Assembly (NCBI GenBank): GCA_902581005.1
Contig: CACHMT010000008.1
Span: 1 to 59,172, forward strand
Reading direction: 5' to 3'
DNA from: an uncultured Alphaproteobacteria bacterium
Lineage (GTDB): Bacteria > Pseudomonadota > Alphaproteobacteria > Rhodobacterales > Rhodobacteraceae
DNA length: 59,172 nt
The notes under the pieces are model-generated. The model searched no databases. It was not told the DNA's origin and saw only the letters and a list, made by a program, of their open reading frames with translations. Position numbers and translations under genes: made by a program. Shown in pieces: positions 49,800-57,556 of this stretch (positions are counted from its first letter, which is position 1; each line of letters opens with the position of its first letter).

Positions 49800-50894
49800 T
49801 TGAGTAATCCTACCCTTTCTGTCGTGATCCCAACCTATAATGAGAAAGACAATATTTCCAAAATATTGGAGAAGTTAAAGAAAGTATTAAAGAGTATTAC
49901 TCATGAAATTATATTTGTGGATGATAATAGTCCCGATGGAACCAGTGCAGTAATAAAAGATTGTATTAAGAACTCCTCGAAAATTCGCCTAATTCATAGA
50001 ATTGGAAGAAAAGGGCTGGCTGGAGCTGTTATCGAAGGGGTATTTGCTGCGAACGCTGACTTGGTTGCGGTGATGGACTGCGACTTACAGCATGATGAGT
50101 CTAAGCTTATAGATATGATCAATTTATTTTCCAAGAATAATTCACTTGATATTGTTATCGGGAGTAGGTTTACAGAAACAGGAGAAATTACTGAAAAAGC
50201 TTTCTCCAAAATGCGCAAATTAGGTAGTAAGGCCACAACTCTTATAATTAAGAAAGTACTGAACATAGAGTCTACCGATCCTTTATCAGGTTTCTTTATG
50301 GTAAAAAAAGAATCCTTTTTAAAGAGTTCAGAAAGTTTGCAAACTCAGGGGTTTAAAGTGCTTGCAGACTTTTTAGCAACATCCGGAAATAATATAGAGA
50401 TTAAGGAGATCGGATATAAATTTAAAAATAGAACCGCAGGCGAAAGCAAGATGAGTATATTAACCGCCTTGGAGTTGATTGGTCTAGTTTTGTCTCAGTT
50501 ACTAAAAGGCAGAGTATCTATAAGATTTATACTTTTCTGCATGGTTGGACTTAGTGGTATCTTTGTTCAATTATTAATTACTGGTCTCGCAATGCTGTTA
50601 ATTAACCAGTTCCCCACTTCACAAACATTAGGAATAGTTGCAGCAATGACATCAAACTATTTTCTGAATAACGTCACTACATTTCAGGAGCGAAAGTTAA
50701 AATCTCTAGACTTAATTAGAGGATTGTTTTCGTTTTACCTTATTTGTTCTCTAGGCGCGTTTACAAATATCGCTATCGCAACCTACGTTTTCGGTTTTTC
50801 ATCTAATTGGCTTATTTCAAGCTTTATTGGAGCTTGCTTCGGCGCAGTTTGGAATTTTACACTGACATCTATTTTCACTTGGAAGTCTAGGTGA
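49800..50894 (+). CDS. Polyprenyl-phosphate sugar synthase: GT2 domain fused to GtrA-like flippase domain
   Basis: A 364-residue fusion. Residues 1-230 are a DPM1/GtrB-type GT2 domain with SVVIPTYNEKDNI, EIIFVDDNSPDGT and the Asp-x-Asp-like MDCDLQHD (about 92-99). Residues about 235-360 are four membrane helices of the GtrA type, which helps flip polyprenyl-phosphate sugars. The start is TTG, supported by AAAGGAGA 7 bases upstream. The next gene is an ArnT-like GT39, which uses exactly such lipid-linked sugars, so the pair probably forms a transfer module. Confidence 0.87.
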   Translation: MSNPTLSVVIPTYNEKDNISKILEKLKKVLKSITHEIIFVDDNSPDGTSAVIKDCIKNSSKIRLIHRIGRKGLAGAVIEGVFAANADLVAVMDCDLQHDESKLIDMINLFSKNNSLDIVIGSRFTETGEITEKAFSKMRKLGSKATTLIIKKVLNIESTDPLSGFFMVKKESFLKSSESLQTQGFKVLADFLATSGNNIEIKEIGYKFKNRTAGESKMSILTALELIGLVLSQLLKGRVSIRFILFCMVGLSGIFVQLLITGLAMLLINQFPTSQTLGIVAAMTSNYFLNNVTTFQERKLKSLDLIRGLFSFYLICSLGAFTNIAIATYVFGFSSNWLISSFIGACFGAVWNFTLTSIFTWKSR

Positions 50895-50898
50895 GAAA

Positions 50899-52365
50899 AT
50901 GAAAAGCAAAGCATATAATCAAACTCACTTGCTTATATTTTTGTTCATTATTTTCTGTCTTACAAAACTTACAGTAGTAAAACATCTCCCCTTGATAAAC
51001 GATGAAGCTTATACGCTAACAATTAGTAGATACTTTTCTCTATCGTATTTTGATCATCCCCCATTTATGATGTGGATTTCATATTGTTTACATTTACTTG
51101 AAGTTTTTCAGTTACATATTTTTAGAGCTCCTTTCATTGGTTTTGGTCTATTAACAAGCTTCTTTCTATATAAAATCACATCGACATTTTATTCAAAGCA
51201 GGCTGGAACCGTTGCAGCAATTCTATATTTTATTTCTCCTTTTTTCTTTTTCTCAGGGGGTCTTTTTATTGTGCCAGATGCTTCTTTAAATTTCTCTGTC
51301 GCAGGTGCGACGTATATAGCAATAAGATTGATTTTTAATAAGGAAGATAATATCTATTTATGGCTTTCGCTAGGCCTACTATTATCAATAGCATTTCTAT
51401 CAAAATACCAAGCTTATCTTTTTGGAATAACTCTATTTATCGCTTTCGTTATATGGAGAAGAAATGTGCTATTCACAGTAAACTTTTATATTTCTGTATT
51501 AATTTCTATACTCGGATTGTTGCCCGTATTTCTTTGGAATATGGAGAATAACTTTGATAGCTTCAATTTTCATGGAAACAGAAGCTCATTCGGCTTTGAT
51601 CTTATTCACATTATTAACTCTATATTTGCGCAACTTTTCTTGTTGCTACCAACTACTGGTTTTTTAGTTATCAAAAGTTTATTGAAAAAAAAAAATTTCA
51701 TTACTAAAGATGAAAAATTTCTGATTCTCCTGTCTCTACCAACGATAATTATATTTAACATTTTAATTTTATTTTCCGATAACAGTTTTGCTCACTGGTC
51801 TATGGTTGGATGGATGTTATTGATTCCTGTTGCATCAAACCATCTTATCTTGATGAAATCATACAAACATCATCTGATAACTTTAAAAGTCGCTAGTGTT
51901 TTTTTAATCATCGTCATGATTTCGAGTATTTTAATTCATGCAAAAACAGGTTTCATCACTAGAAGCTTTGATCAGAAAATACCGAGATGGGATAATACTA
52001 GGGAGCTTCTGGATTGGGGACATATTGCGGACATTCTGACAAAAACTCTTCAGAAAAAAGAATTAGAGTCTTTAGCAACACTTAATTGGTATGACAGTGG
52101 ACAACTAACCGCGTCTTTTTATTACAACTACCGCGTGGGTGTAATCGGTCCAAATGGAAATCATTTTAAATATATTGATCTGACGAAAAGAAATTTTACT
52201 ACGCTAATTGATGTTCAACTTATTCACAGTAATGAGCATGGTGATTTATCGGAGAAAATTCTGCCCTATAATTATTATATAACTAACAAAGTTGATATAC
52301 CTTTTTATAGAGGCTTGCGCCAGTATGGAATTATCAGTGTAATTTCAATAGAAAAAATTCAATAA
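50899..52365 (+). CDS. ArnT-like GT39 glycosyltransferase
   Basis: A 488-residue integral membrane protein with about 12 hydrophobic segments. The first periplasmic loop holds INDEAYTLTISRYFSLSYFD (about 34-53), whose acidic residues are catalytic in GT39/ArnT enzymes, followed by HPPF. It would move a sugar from polyprenyl phosphate to lipid A, a glycan or a protein. It starts 4 bases after the GtrB-GtrA fusion. A second protein of the same family lies at the end of the window on the other strand. Confidence 0.85.
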   Translation: MKSKAYNQTHLLIFLFIIFCLTKLTVVKHLPLINDEAYTLTISRYFSLSYFDHPPFMMWISYCLHLLEVFQLHIFRAPFIGFGLLTSFFLYKITSTFYSKQAGTVAAILYFISPFFFFSGGLFIVPDASLNFSVAGATYIAIRLIFNKEDNIYLWLSLGLLLSIAFLSKYQAYLFGITLFIAFVIWRRNVLFTVNFYISVLISILGLLPVFLWNMENNFDSFNFHGNRSSFGFDLIHIINSIFAQLFLLLPTTGFLVIKSLLKKKNFITKDEKFLILLSLPTIIIFNILILFSDNSFAHWSMVGWMLLIPVASNHLILMKSYKHHLITLKVASVFLIIVMISSILIHAKTGFITRSFDQKIPRWDNTRELLDWGHIADILTKTLQKKELESLATLNWYDSGQLTASFYYNYRVGVIGPNGNHFKYIDLTKRNFTTLIDVQLIHSNEHGDLSEKILPYNYYITNKVDIPFYRGLRQYGIISVISIEKIQ

Positions 52366-52627
52366 ACATTTAGGCTTTTAATTAAACATAAATTAAAGCT
52401 TCCGTTATCAATACCTCTTATATTTTCTCTTCTTATTACTATCAACACTATCAACCATTATCGTCATAGATAGATAAGAAAAACTAACTATCTAAATAGC
52501 TTTTTTTAAATAGCGTTGTATAAAAAATTTTTGAAAGTACTAGATGCATAAGCGAACTAAAAACAGAGATTTCTAAATAAATCATATGATATTGAGTTTT
52601 CCAGCTGCTTGATATAAACATAGATCA
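52366..52627. other. Intergenic region before the ulosonic-acid-like operon
   Basis: 262 AT-rich bases without a supportable gene. A possible promoter, TTGAGT (52592-52597) and TATAAA (52613-52618) with 15 bases between, lies just before the ATG at 52628. If used, the message would be nearly leaderless, in line with the absence of a ribosome binding site there. An imperfect inverted repeat near 52372-52402 has no T tract and is not called a terminator. Confidence 0.3.
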
Positions 52628-53362
52628 ATGAAAAAAAAGTTAAAAACTATTTGTATCATTCCCGCTAGAGGTGGTTCTAAGGGATTACCAGGAAAGAATT
52701 TGCGAATTTTTAATGGAAAACCACTGATAGCCTGGCCGATTATAGCGGCTACGAACTGTAAGAGGATAGATAATGTAATCGTAACCACAGATAGCGAAGA
52801 AATTGCTATACAAGCAAAATTATATGGAGCTCAAGTTCCATCTTTAAGGCCACCTAATCTAGCCCAAGATAACACTACCACTGAAGCAACTTTAAGAGAT
52901 GCATTAGATAAATTTGAAAAGCTTACAAAACAACAATTCGATATATGTGTTTTCCTAACCTGCACAGACATTTTTAGAGATACCAATTGGCTTACTAATG
53001 CTATAAGGACGTTAGAGAAAAATGATGCTCTAGAGTCCGTTTTTGCTGCTCATTCAACTCACAAAAATTTCTGGCAAAGAAATAAGGATGGAAAATTGAA
53101 AAGAATTTCAAAAAAAATGAAAGTTTATTCGAGCAGACAGGAGAAAGAACCAATATATAGGGAAGATACAGGACTGGCGTGTGCTTCTAGATCTTATTTG
53201 TGGCGTAGTGGAAAGAGAATAGGGAATAACGTTGAAATAATAATTAATAATAACTTTGAAACATCAATAGATATTCATAATGAGTTTGATTTTTTCTTAG
53301 CAGAGAAAGCGCTTGAATATTTAAAAAAAAATAATCCCGAAAAGGTAAAACTATTCCTATGA
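52628..53362 (+). CDS. Acylneuraminate-type cytidylyltransferase (CMP-sugar synthetase)
   Basis: A 244-residue nucleotidyltransferase. The CTP-binding loop is intact as IIPARGGSKGLPGKN (about 9-23). VIVTTDSEEIA (about 49-59) and the later SLRPPNLAQDNTTT are typical of NeuA/PseF/KdsB relatives. It would couple CMP to a 2-keto-3-deoxy acid sugar. It is the first gene of a five-gene operon and overlaps the next by ATGA. The actual sugar is unknown; no NeuB or NeuC homologue is present. Confidence 0.85.
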   Translation: MKKKLKTICIIPARGGSKGLPGKNLRIFNGKPLIAWPIIAATNCKRIDNVIVTTDSEEIAIQAKLYGAQVPSLRPPNLAQDNTTTEATLRDALDKFEKLTKQQFDICVFLTCTDIFRDTNWLTNAIRTLEKNDALESVFAAHSTHKNFWQRNKDGKLKRISKKMKVYSSRQEKEPIYREDTGLACASRSYLWRSGKRIGNNVEIIINNNFETSIDIHNEFDFFLAEKALEYLKKNNPEKVKLFL

Positions 53363-54705
53363 ATATAAATGCTGAACCTTCACCTCCTCTGGTTTCAATA
53401 ATTATAAGAACAAAGAATGAGGAAAGATGGATAGACCATTGTTTGAGTGCTGTAGCTACGCAAAGCATAAAAGACTATGAAATTATATTGGTTGATAATA
53501 ACTCCGACGACAATTCCGTAAAAATCGCAAAAAAATACACAGACAAAATTATAAATGTAGCTCAATTTTATCCAGGCAAAGCTATAAATGAAGGTATCAG
53601 GGCTTCATCTGGTAAATTTGTCGTCATTATATCTGGACATTGTATTCCGAAAAATAATATGTGGCTTCAGAAATTAATTGAGCCGCTAGAAAACGATCAA
53701 ACCGGTTTACTTGCTGGTGTTTATGGCCGCCAAGAACCCTTATCTTCTACCTCGGCATTAGATAGAAGAGATCTTACTGTTGTTTTTGGGTTAGATGAAC
53801 GAACTCAGAGAAAGGATAGCTTTTTTCACAATGCCAACAGTGCATTAACACGAGATATGTGGAAGAAATTTCCGTTTGATGAAACCATCACTAATATCGA
53901 AGACAGATTATGGGGTTCCGAGGTTATAAAAAATGGATATCATATCTTTTACACACCTCATGCCTGCGTTTACCACCACCACGGTATAAATCATGGGGGA
54001 AAAGTTGACAGAGCTAAAAAGATTGTAAATATCATTGAAAATTTAGAGGGCGTACCGGCCTCCCTTTCAAAGCTGATAATAAATAAGCTGAATATAATCA
54101 GCATAGTTCCTATCAAAGGATTGCCGACTACTTTTGAGGGAAAAAACTTATTGGTCGAAAGTATAAAATACCTCAAGTCTTGTAATCTCATTTCAGAAAT
54201 TTACGTATCAACAGATAACGAAGATACTGCAAAGGTAGCTAGAGATAATGGTGCACTAGCCCCTTTTATAAGACCAATTGAACTTTCAGCTGAAAATGTA
54301 AGTTTGCCAGACGTATTAAAATATACTATTGAGGAAATAGAAAAAATTAGGAATGTTGATTTAGTAGTTATTGCAGAAGAGAATTATCCATTCCGACCAA
54401 CAGGATTACTTACCAAATTGATAAATAATATCATTGACGGTGGATACGACACAGTGTGTGCGTCAGTTATTGAACAGAGAAGTATCTGGTTAGACTCTAA
54501 GGATCAAATTAATGCGATTGGAGATACCAAAATGATGTCAAGAAGCATTAAACCTGAAAAAATACATATAAATTTATTTGGTTTGGGAGCGGTAACGTAT
54601 GTAGATAACATAAGAAAAAACACAATCTTGACCAATAATATAGGACTTTCCCCTGTTCCCAAATATCCATATTCGTTTCAAATTGATAACCGAGACCAAT
54701 CATGA
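53359..54705 (+). CDS. Fusion of GT2 glycosyltransferase and degenerate cytidylyltransferase domain
   Basis: A 448-residue two-domain protein. Residues about 8-215 are a GT2 domain with SIIIRTKNEERWIDHCL, EIILVDNNSDDNS and the acceptor-side TNIEDRLWG. Residues about 235-445 resemble a CMP-sugar synthetase: IYVSTDNEDTAKVARDNGA and APFIRPIELSAENV align with the standard pattern. The CTP loop has become VPIKGLPTTFEGKN and has lost most of the Arg-Gly-Gly-Ser-Lys part, so activity of that half is doubtful. It overlaps both neighbours by 4 bases. The domain pairing suggests activation and transfer of one sugar are physically linked. Confidence 0.78.
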   Translation: MNINAEPSPPLVSIIIRTKNEERWIDHCLSAVATQSIKDYEIILVDNNSDDNSVKIAKKYTDKIINVAQFYPGKAINEGIRASSGKFVVIISGHCIPKNNMWLQKLIEPLENDQTGLLAGVYGRQEPLSSTSALDRRDLTVVFGLDERTQRKDSFFHNANSALTRDMWKKFPFDETITNIEDRLWGSEVIKNGYHIFYTPHACVYHHHGINHGGKVDRAKKIVNIIENLEGVPASLSKLIINKLNIISIVPIKGLPTTFEGKNLLVESIKYLKSCNLISEIYVSTDNEDTAKVARDNGALAPFIRPIELSAENVSLPDVLKYTIEEIEKIRNVDLVVIAEENYPFRPTGLLTKLINNIIDGGYDTVCASVIEQRSIWLDSKDQINAIGDTKMMSRSIKPEKIHINLFGLGAVTYVDNIRKNTILTNNIGLSPVPKYPYSFQIDNRDQS

Positions 54706-55793
54706 ATAAAGAAAAGATAAAAATAGGCATTCTTGGATGCGGCCGCGTATGCGAACATTATATACAGAAAATATTAATATCAGAAAGAGTTGGCACCCTT
54801 TACCAAGTCATTGCTTGTTGTGACGTGGACAAAGAGAAAAGCACATATGTTGGAAATATATTTTCCTGTAGATCGTATAACAATATTGAAAAGTTTGTTA
54901 AGCACAAAGAAATGGAAGTAGTTCTTATACTCACCAAAAGTGGCCAACACTACGAACACTCAAAAATATGCATGTTGAATGGTTTGAATGTAATAGTAGA
55001 AAAACCATTATCCCTTAGAATAGAGCACGCAACCGATTTAATTAACATTTCATCTAAAACTGGGAAGTTTTGTTCCTCAATCTTTCAGAATAGGTTGAAC
55101 CCAGCGGTTGAAGTTACTAAAAATGCCTTTGAAAAAAACAGGTTTGGCAATTTAGTATCAGTATCTGTAAGACTTAGATGGTGTAGACTCCAAGAATATT
55201 ATAACGATGGTTGGCACGGAACTTGGGCACAGGATGGCGGAGTTACAAATCAGCAAGCTATTCATCATGTCGATGCTCTCACGTGGATATGTGGAAGCGC
55301 AAAATCTGTCAGTGCAATATCAGCTAAGAGAGCGAATGATTTACAAGCAGAGGACACACTGGTGGCAGCTATTGAGTTAGAAAATGGCGGTTTAGCAACC
55401 TTAGAGCTTACGACAGCCGCAAGACCAAAAGATCTTGAGGCATCAATAACTATTACGGGAACAAAAGGCGTCGTGCAAATTGGAGGAGTAGCTCTGAACA
55501 AGATTGAGCAGTGGAATTTTTCTGACTCCATTGATAGTGAAAAGGACATAACCAACCAATATTCTGAGGAAGTTGATAATGGTTATGGTATAAGTCATTA
55601 CAGACAACTCAAAAAGATTTATCAAACCTTCAGAAATGGTCAAATCGATAAAGTCCCATTCCTAGCAAAAGAATGTATTCATACCCTAAGACTTATACAC
55701 TCAATTTATGCTAGTGAGGCAAAAGGTCGAAAAATATATTTATCAGAACAGATAAGTAGCTCAAAGCTAGGAATAGAAAATGATACAAAATAA
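54702..55793 (+). CDS. Gfo/Idh/MocA-family oxidoreductase
   Basis: A 363-residue NAD(P)-dependent sugar dehydrogenase. The Rossmann start KIGILGCGRVCEHYIQK (about 6-22) and the conserved NVIVEKPLSL (about 96-105) are clear. A Gln-His-x-x-Asp-like segment (QQAIHHVDALTW, about 185-196) supplies the probable catalytic His. The C-terminal GFO domain is complete. In this operon it probably oxidises, reduces or epimerises a precursor of the activated sugar. It overlaps the DAHP-synthase-like gene by 14 bases. Confidence 0.85.
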   Translation: MNKEKIKIGILGCGRVCEHYIQKILISERVGTLYQVIACCDVDKEKSTYVGNIFSCRSYNNIEKFVKHKEMEVVLILTKSGQHYEHSKICMLNGLNVIVEKPLSLRIEHATDLINISSKTGKFCSSIFQNRLNPAVEVTKNAFEKNRFGNLVSVSVRLRWCRLQEYYNDGWHGTWAQDGGVTNQQAIHHVDALTWICGSAKSVSAISAKRANDLQAEDTLVAAIELENGGLATLELTTAARPKDLEASITITGTKGVVQIGGVALNKIEQWNFSDSIDSEKDITNQYSEEVDNGYGISHYRQLKKIYQTFRNGQIDKVPFLAKECIHTLRLIHSIYASEAKGRKIYLSEQISSSKLGIENDTK

Positions 55794-56673
55794 GGCTCCT
55801 GGAAAAGATGTCTCACTTGAAGATATGGCAGAAAAGTTCCCTTTAGCGTCAAAAAAAAATAATACACACTTTTCCAAGTTTGATATTGGCGGTATCACTT
55901 TCGGAGATAGTTTAATCCCTATTATGGCAGGGCCAAATATGGTTGAAAGTGAGAAACTTATTGTTGAAACGGCAATTAATGTTAAGAAAGCAGGAGCTCA
56001 TTTTTTGAGAGGTGGTGCTTTCAAGCCCTTGAGCTTTCCCTATAGATCCGATAAATATACTGAAACGCGTGAAGAAGGAATAGGGTGGCTGGGTGTTGCA
56101 AAAAAGGAAACTGGCCTGGGAATTATAACAGAAGTCATGGAAGAAAGGTACCTAGACCTAATTTGCGAAGTAACTGACATACTGCAAATTGGCTCAAGAA
56201 ATATGCAAAATTATCCATTGATTTCAGCAGCGGCAAAAACTAAAAAACCTTTGATGATAAAGAGACACTTTGGTGCATCACTGAGAGATTGGCTTGGTGC
56301 AGCTGAATATGCGCTTTATGAAGGTAACGAGAAAATTATCTTATGTGAGCGAGGTGTCACAGTTCCCCATACACATAGAGATTCATCTAGATTTTTATTA
56401 GACCTACAGGTTGTACCTGCTGCAAAAGAGATAACGCACTTACCAATAGCCGTGGACCCATCCCATGCTACCTTCTGGCGTCCGTGGGTTACACCAATGT
56501 CGCTCGCTAGTGTAGCCGCTGGCGCGGACAGTATAATGCTTGAGGTTCATCCTGATCCTGAAAATTCGGCTGTTGACCCCCTTCAACCCATAGATTTCGA
56601 TAGTTTTAAAAAGCTAATGCAAAGCATGGATAAAGTAGCCCATATTAATGGAAGACATATATTAAATGTTTAG
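55780..56673 (+). CDS. DAHP-synthase-like (type I beta) PEP aldolase with Cys-to-Asn metal-site change
   Basis: A 297-residue TIM barrel related to DAHP synthase, which joins PEP to erythrose 4-phosphate. There is a short N-terminal extension (1-45) and no ACT regulatory domain. Matching blocks are TEVMEERYLDLICEVTDIL, QIGSRNMQNYPL and VDPSHAT. Metal ligands His229, Glu255 and Asp266 are present, but the ligand Cys of GPC is Asn53 (GPNMVES). The acceptor motif KPRT reads Lys82-Pro-Leu-Ser (KPLSFPY). Both changes suggest a different metal need and aldose acceptor. It sits among CMP-sugar genes, so a role in an ulosonic acid pathway is inferred; plain aromatic synthesis is the alternative. Confidence 0.82.
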   Translation: MIQNKAPGKDVSLEDMAEKFPLASKKNNTHFSKFDIGGITFGDSLIPIMAGPNMVESEKLIVETAINVKKAGAHFLRGGAFKPLSFPYRSDKYTETREEGIGWLGVAKKETGLGIITEVMEERYLDLICEVTDILQIGSRNMQNYPLISAAAKTKKPLMIKRHFGASLRDWLGAAEYALYEGNEKIILCERGVTVPHTHRDSSRFLLDLQVVPAAKEITHLPIAVDPSHATFWRPWVTPMSLASVAAGADSIMLEVHPDPENSAVDPLQPIDFDSFKKLMQSMDKVAHINGRHILNV

Positions 56674-57556
56674 ACATCTTAATAAGATCATAGAAAATCA
56701 GATCAAGGAACCAAACTTAGACTTTTACAGTGTTATCGTTGGTACAAAGCCTTCTGTGGGAGCAAGATCTCCAAAATTATGGAACAAAGTTTACAAATTC
56801 GAAGAAAAAAAAGTCCGGATGATACCACTAGATGTTGATGAAGGGAAGATCGAACTGCTTTTCAACTACTTGAAGCAAGATAAGCATTGTTTGGGAGGCG
56901 CTGTTGCTGTTCCTTATAAGGAAACAGTATTTAATCTTATAAAAGATAATGTGGAGGTAGAGATAAAAGCTATTGGTGCTGTAAACTGTTTTTATCGCCC
57001 GCCATCTGGTTCTTTAATCGATGATTTTACAGGAACCAACACCGATGGTGAGGCAGCCTTAGAACCTATAAAAAGGCAACTCACAGAAAGTCAAAACCTA
57101 AATATAGGCCTTTTGGGGTTTGGTGGTGCAGGCAAAGCAATATTAGCTTTTCTTCTGAAGAATTATAAAAAAAGTCATAGTATAAAAGTATTTAATAGAA
57201 GTACCAATCACACAAATAATGCTAGAAAAATTGGAGTAGAGACATATTCACTTAACGATTTAGACTGCTATCTCCCAGATCTAGATTTAATGATCAATTC
57301 AACATCTGTAGGCCATATTGAAAATACTCAAAAAACTATAGTGTCTGCGCAGTTGCTTGCAAAAGCAAAAAAAACTATCGTTGTTTACGATATTATTTAC
57401 AATCCAATAAAAACCCCCTTGATCAAAAATAGCGAAGACTTAGGTTTGAAAACTATTAACGGGTTAAGCATGAATCTTTTTCAGGCTGTTCTCGCTTATC
57501 GTTACACAAATCCGACCAGCTTATCTTTAGAAGAGATATATAAAACTATGAATTAA
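56666..57556 (+). CDS. Shikimate-dehydrogenase-like oxidoreductase
   Basis: A 296-residue AroE-family protein. The catalytic Lys (VAVPYKE), Asn (GAVNC) and Asp (GTNTDG) are conserved, as is the NADP fold GLLGFGGAGKA with a following NRS. The N-terminal carboxylate-binding Ser-x-Ser-Pro of true AroE is altered to GARSPKLWN, keeping only the second Ser. It overlaps the DAHP-synthase-like gene by 8 bases and ends with a stop shared with the convergent GT39. It may reduce a 3-keto group of a sugar acid or cyclitol acid. Ordinary shikimate dehydrogenase is possible but less likely from context. Confidence 0.78.
   Translation: MFRHLNKIIENQIKEPNLDFYSVIVGTKPSVGARSPKLWNKVYKFEEKKVRMIPLDVDEGKIELLFNYLKQDKHCLGGAVAVPYKETVFNLIKDNVEVEIKAIGAVNCFYRPPSGSLIDDFTGTNTDGEAALEPIKRQLTESQNLNIGLLGFGGAGKAILAFLLKNYKKSHSIKVFNRSTNHTNNARKIGVETYSLNDLDCYLPDLDLMINSTSVGHIENTQKTIVSAQLLAKAKKTIVVYDIIYNPIKTPLIKNSEDLGLKTINGLSMNLFQAVLAYRYTNPTSLSLEEIYKTMN

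Noticed and set aside
52372-52402. Inverted repeat considered as a terminator after the first GT39
   Set aside because: The stem is imperfect, with a bulge, and no T tract follows.
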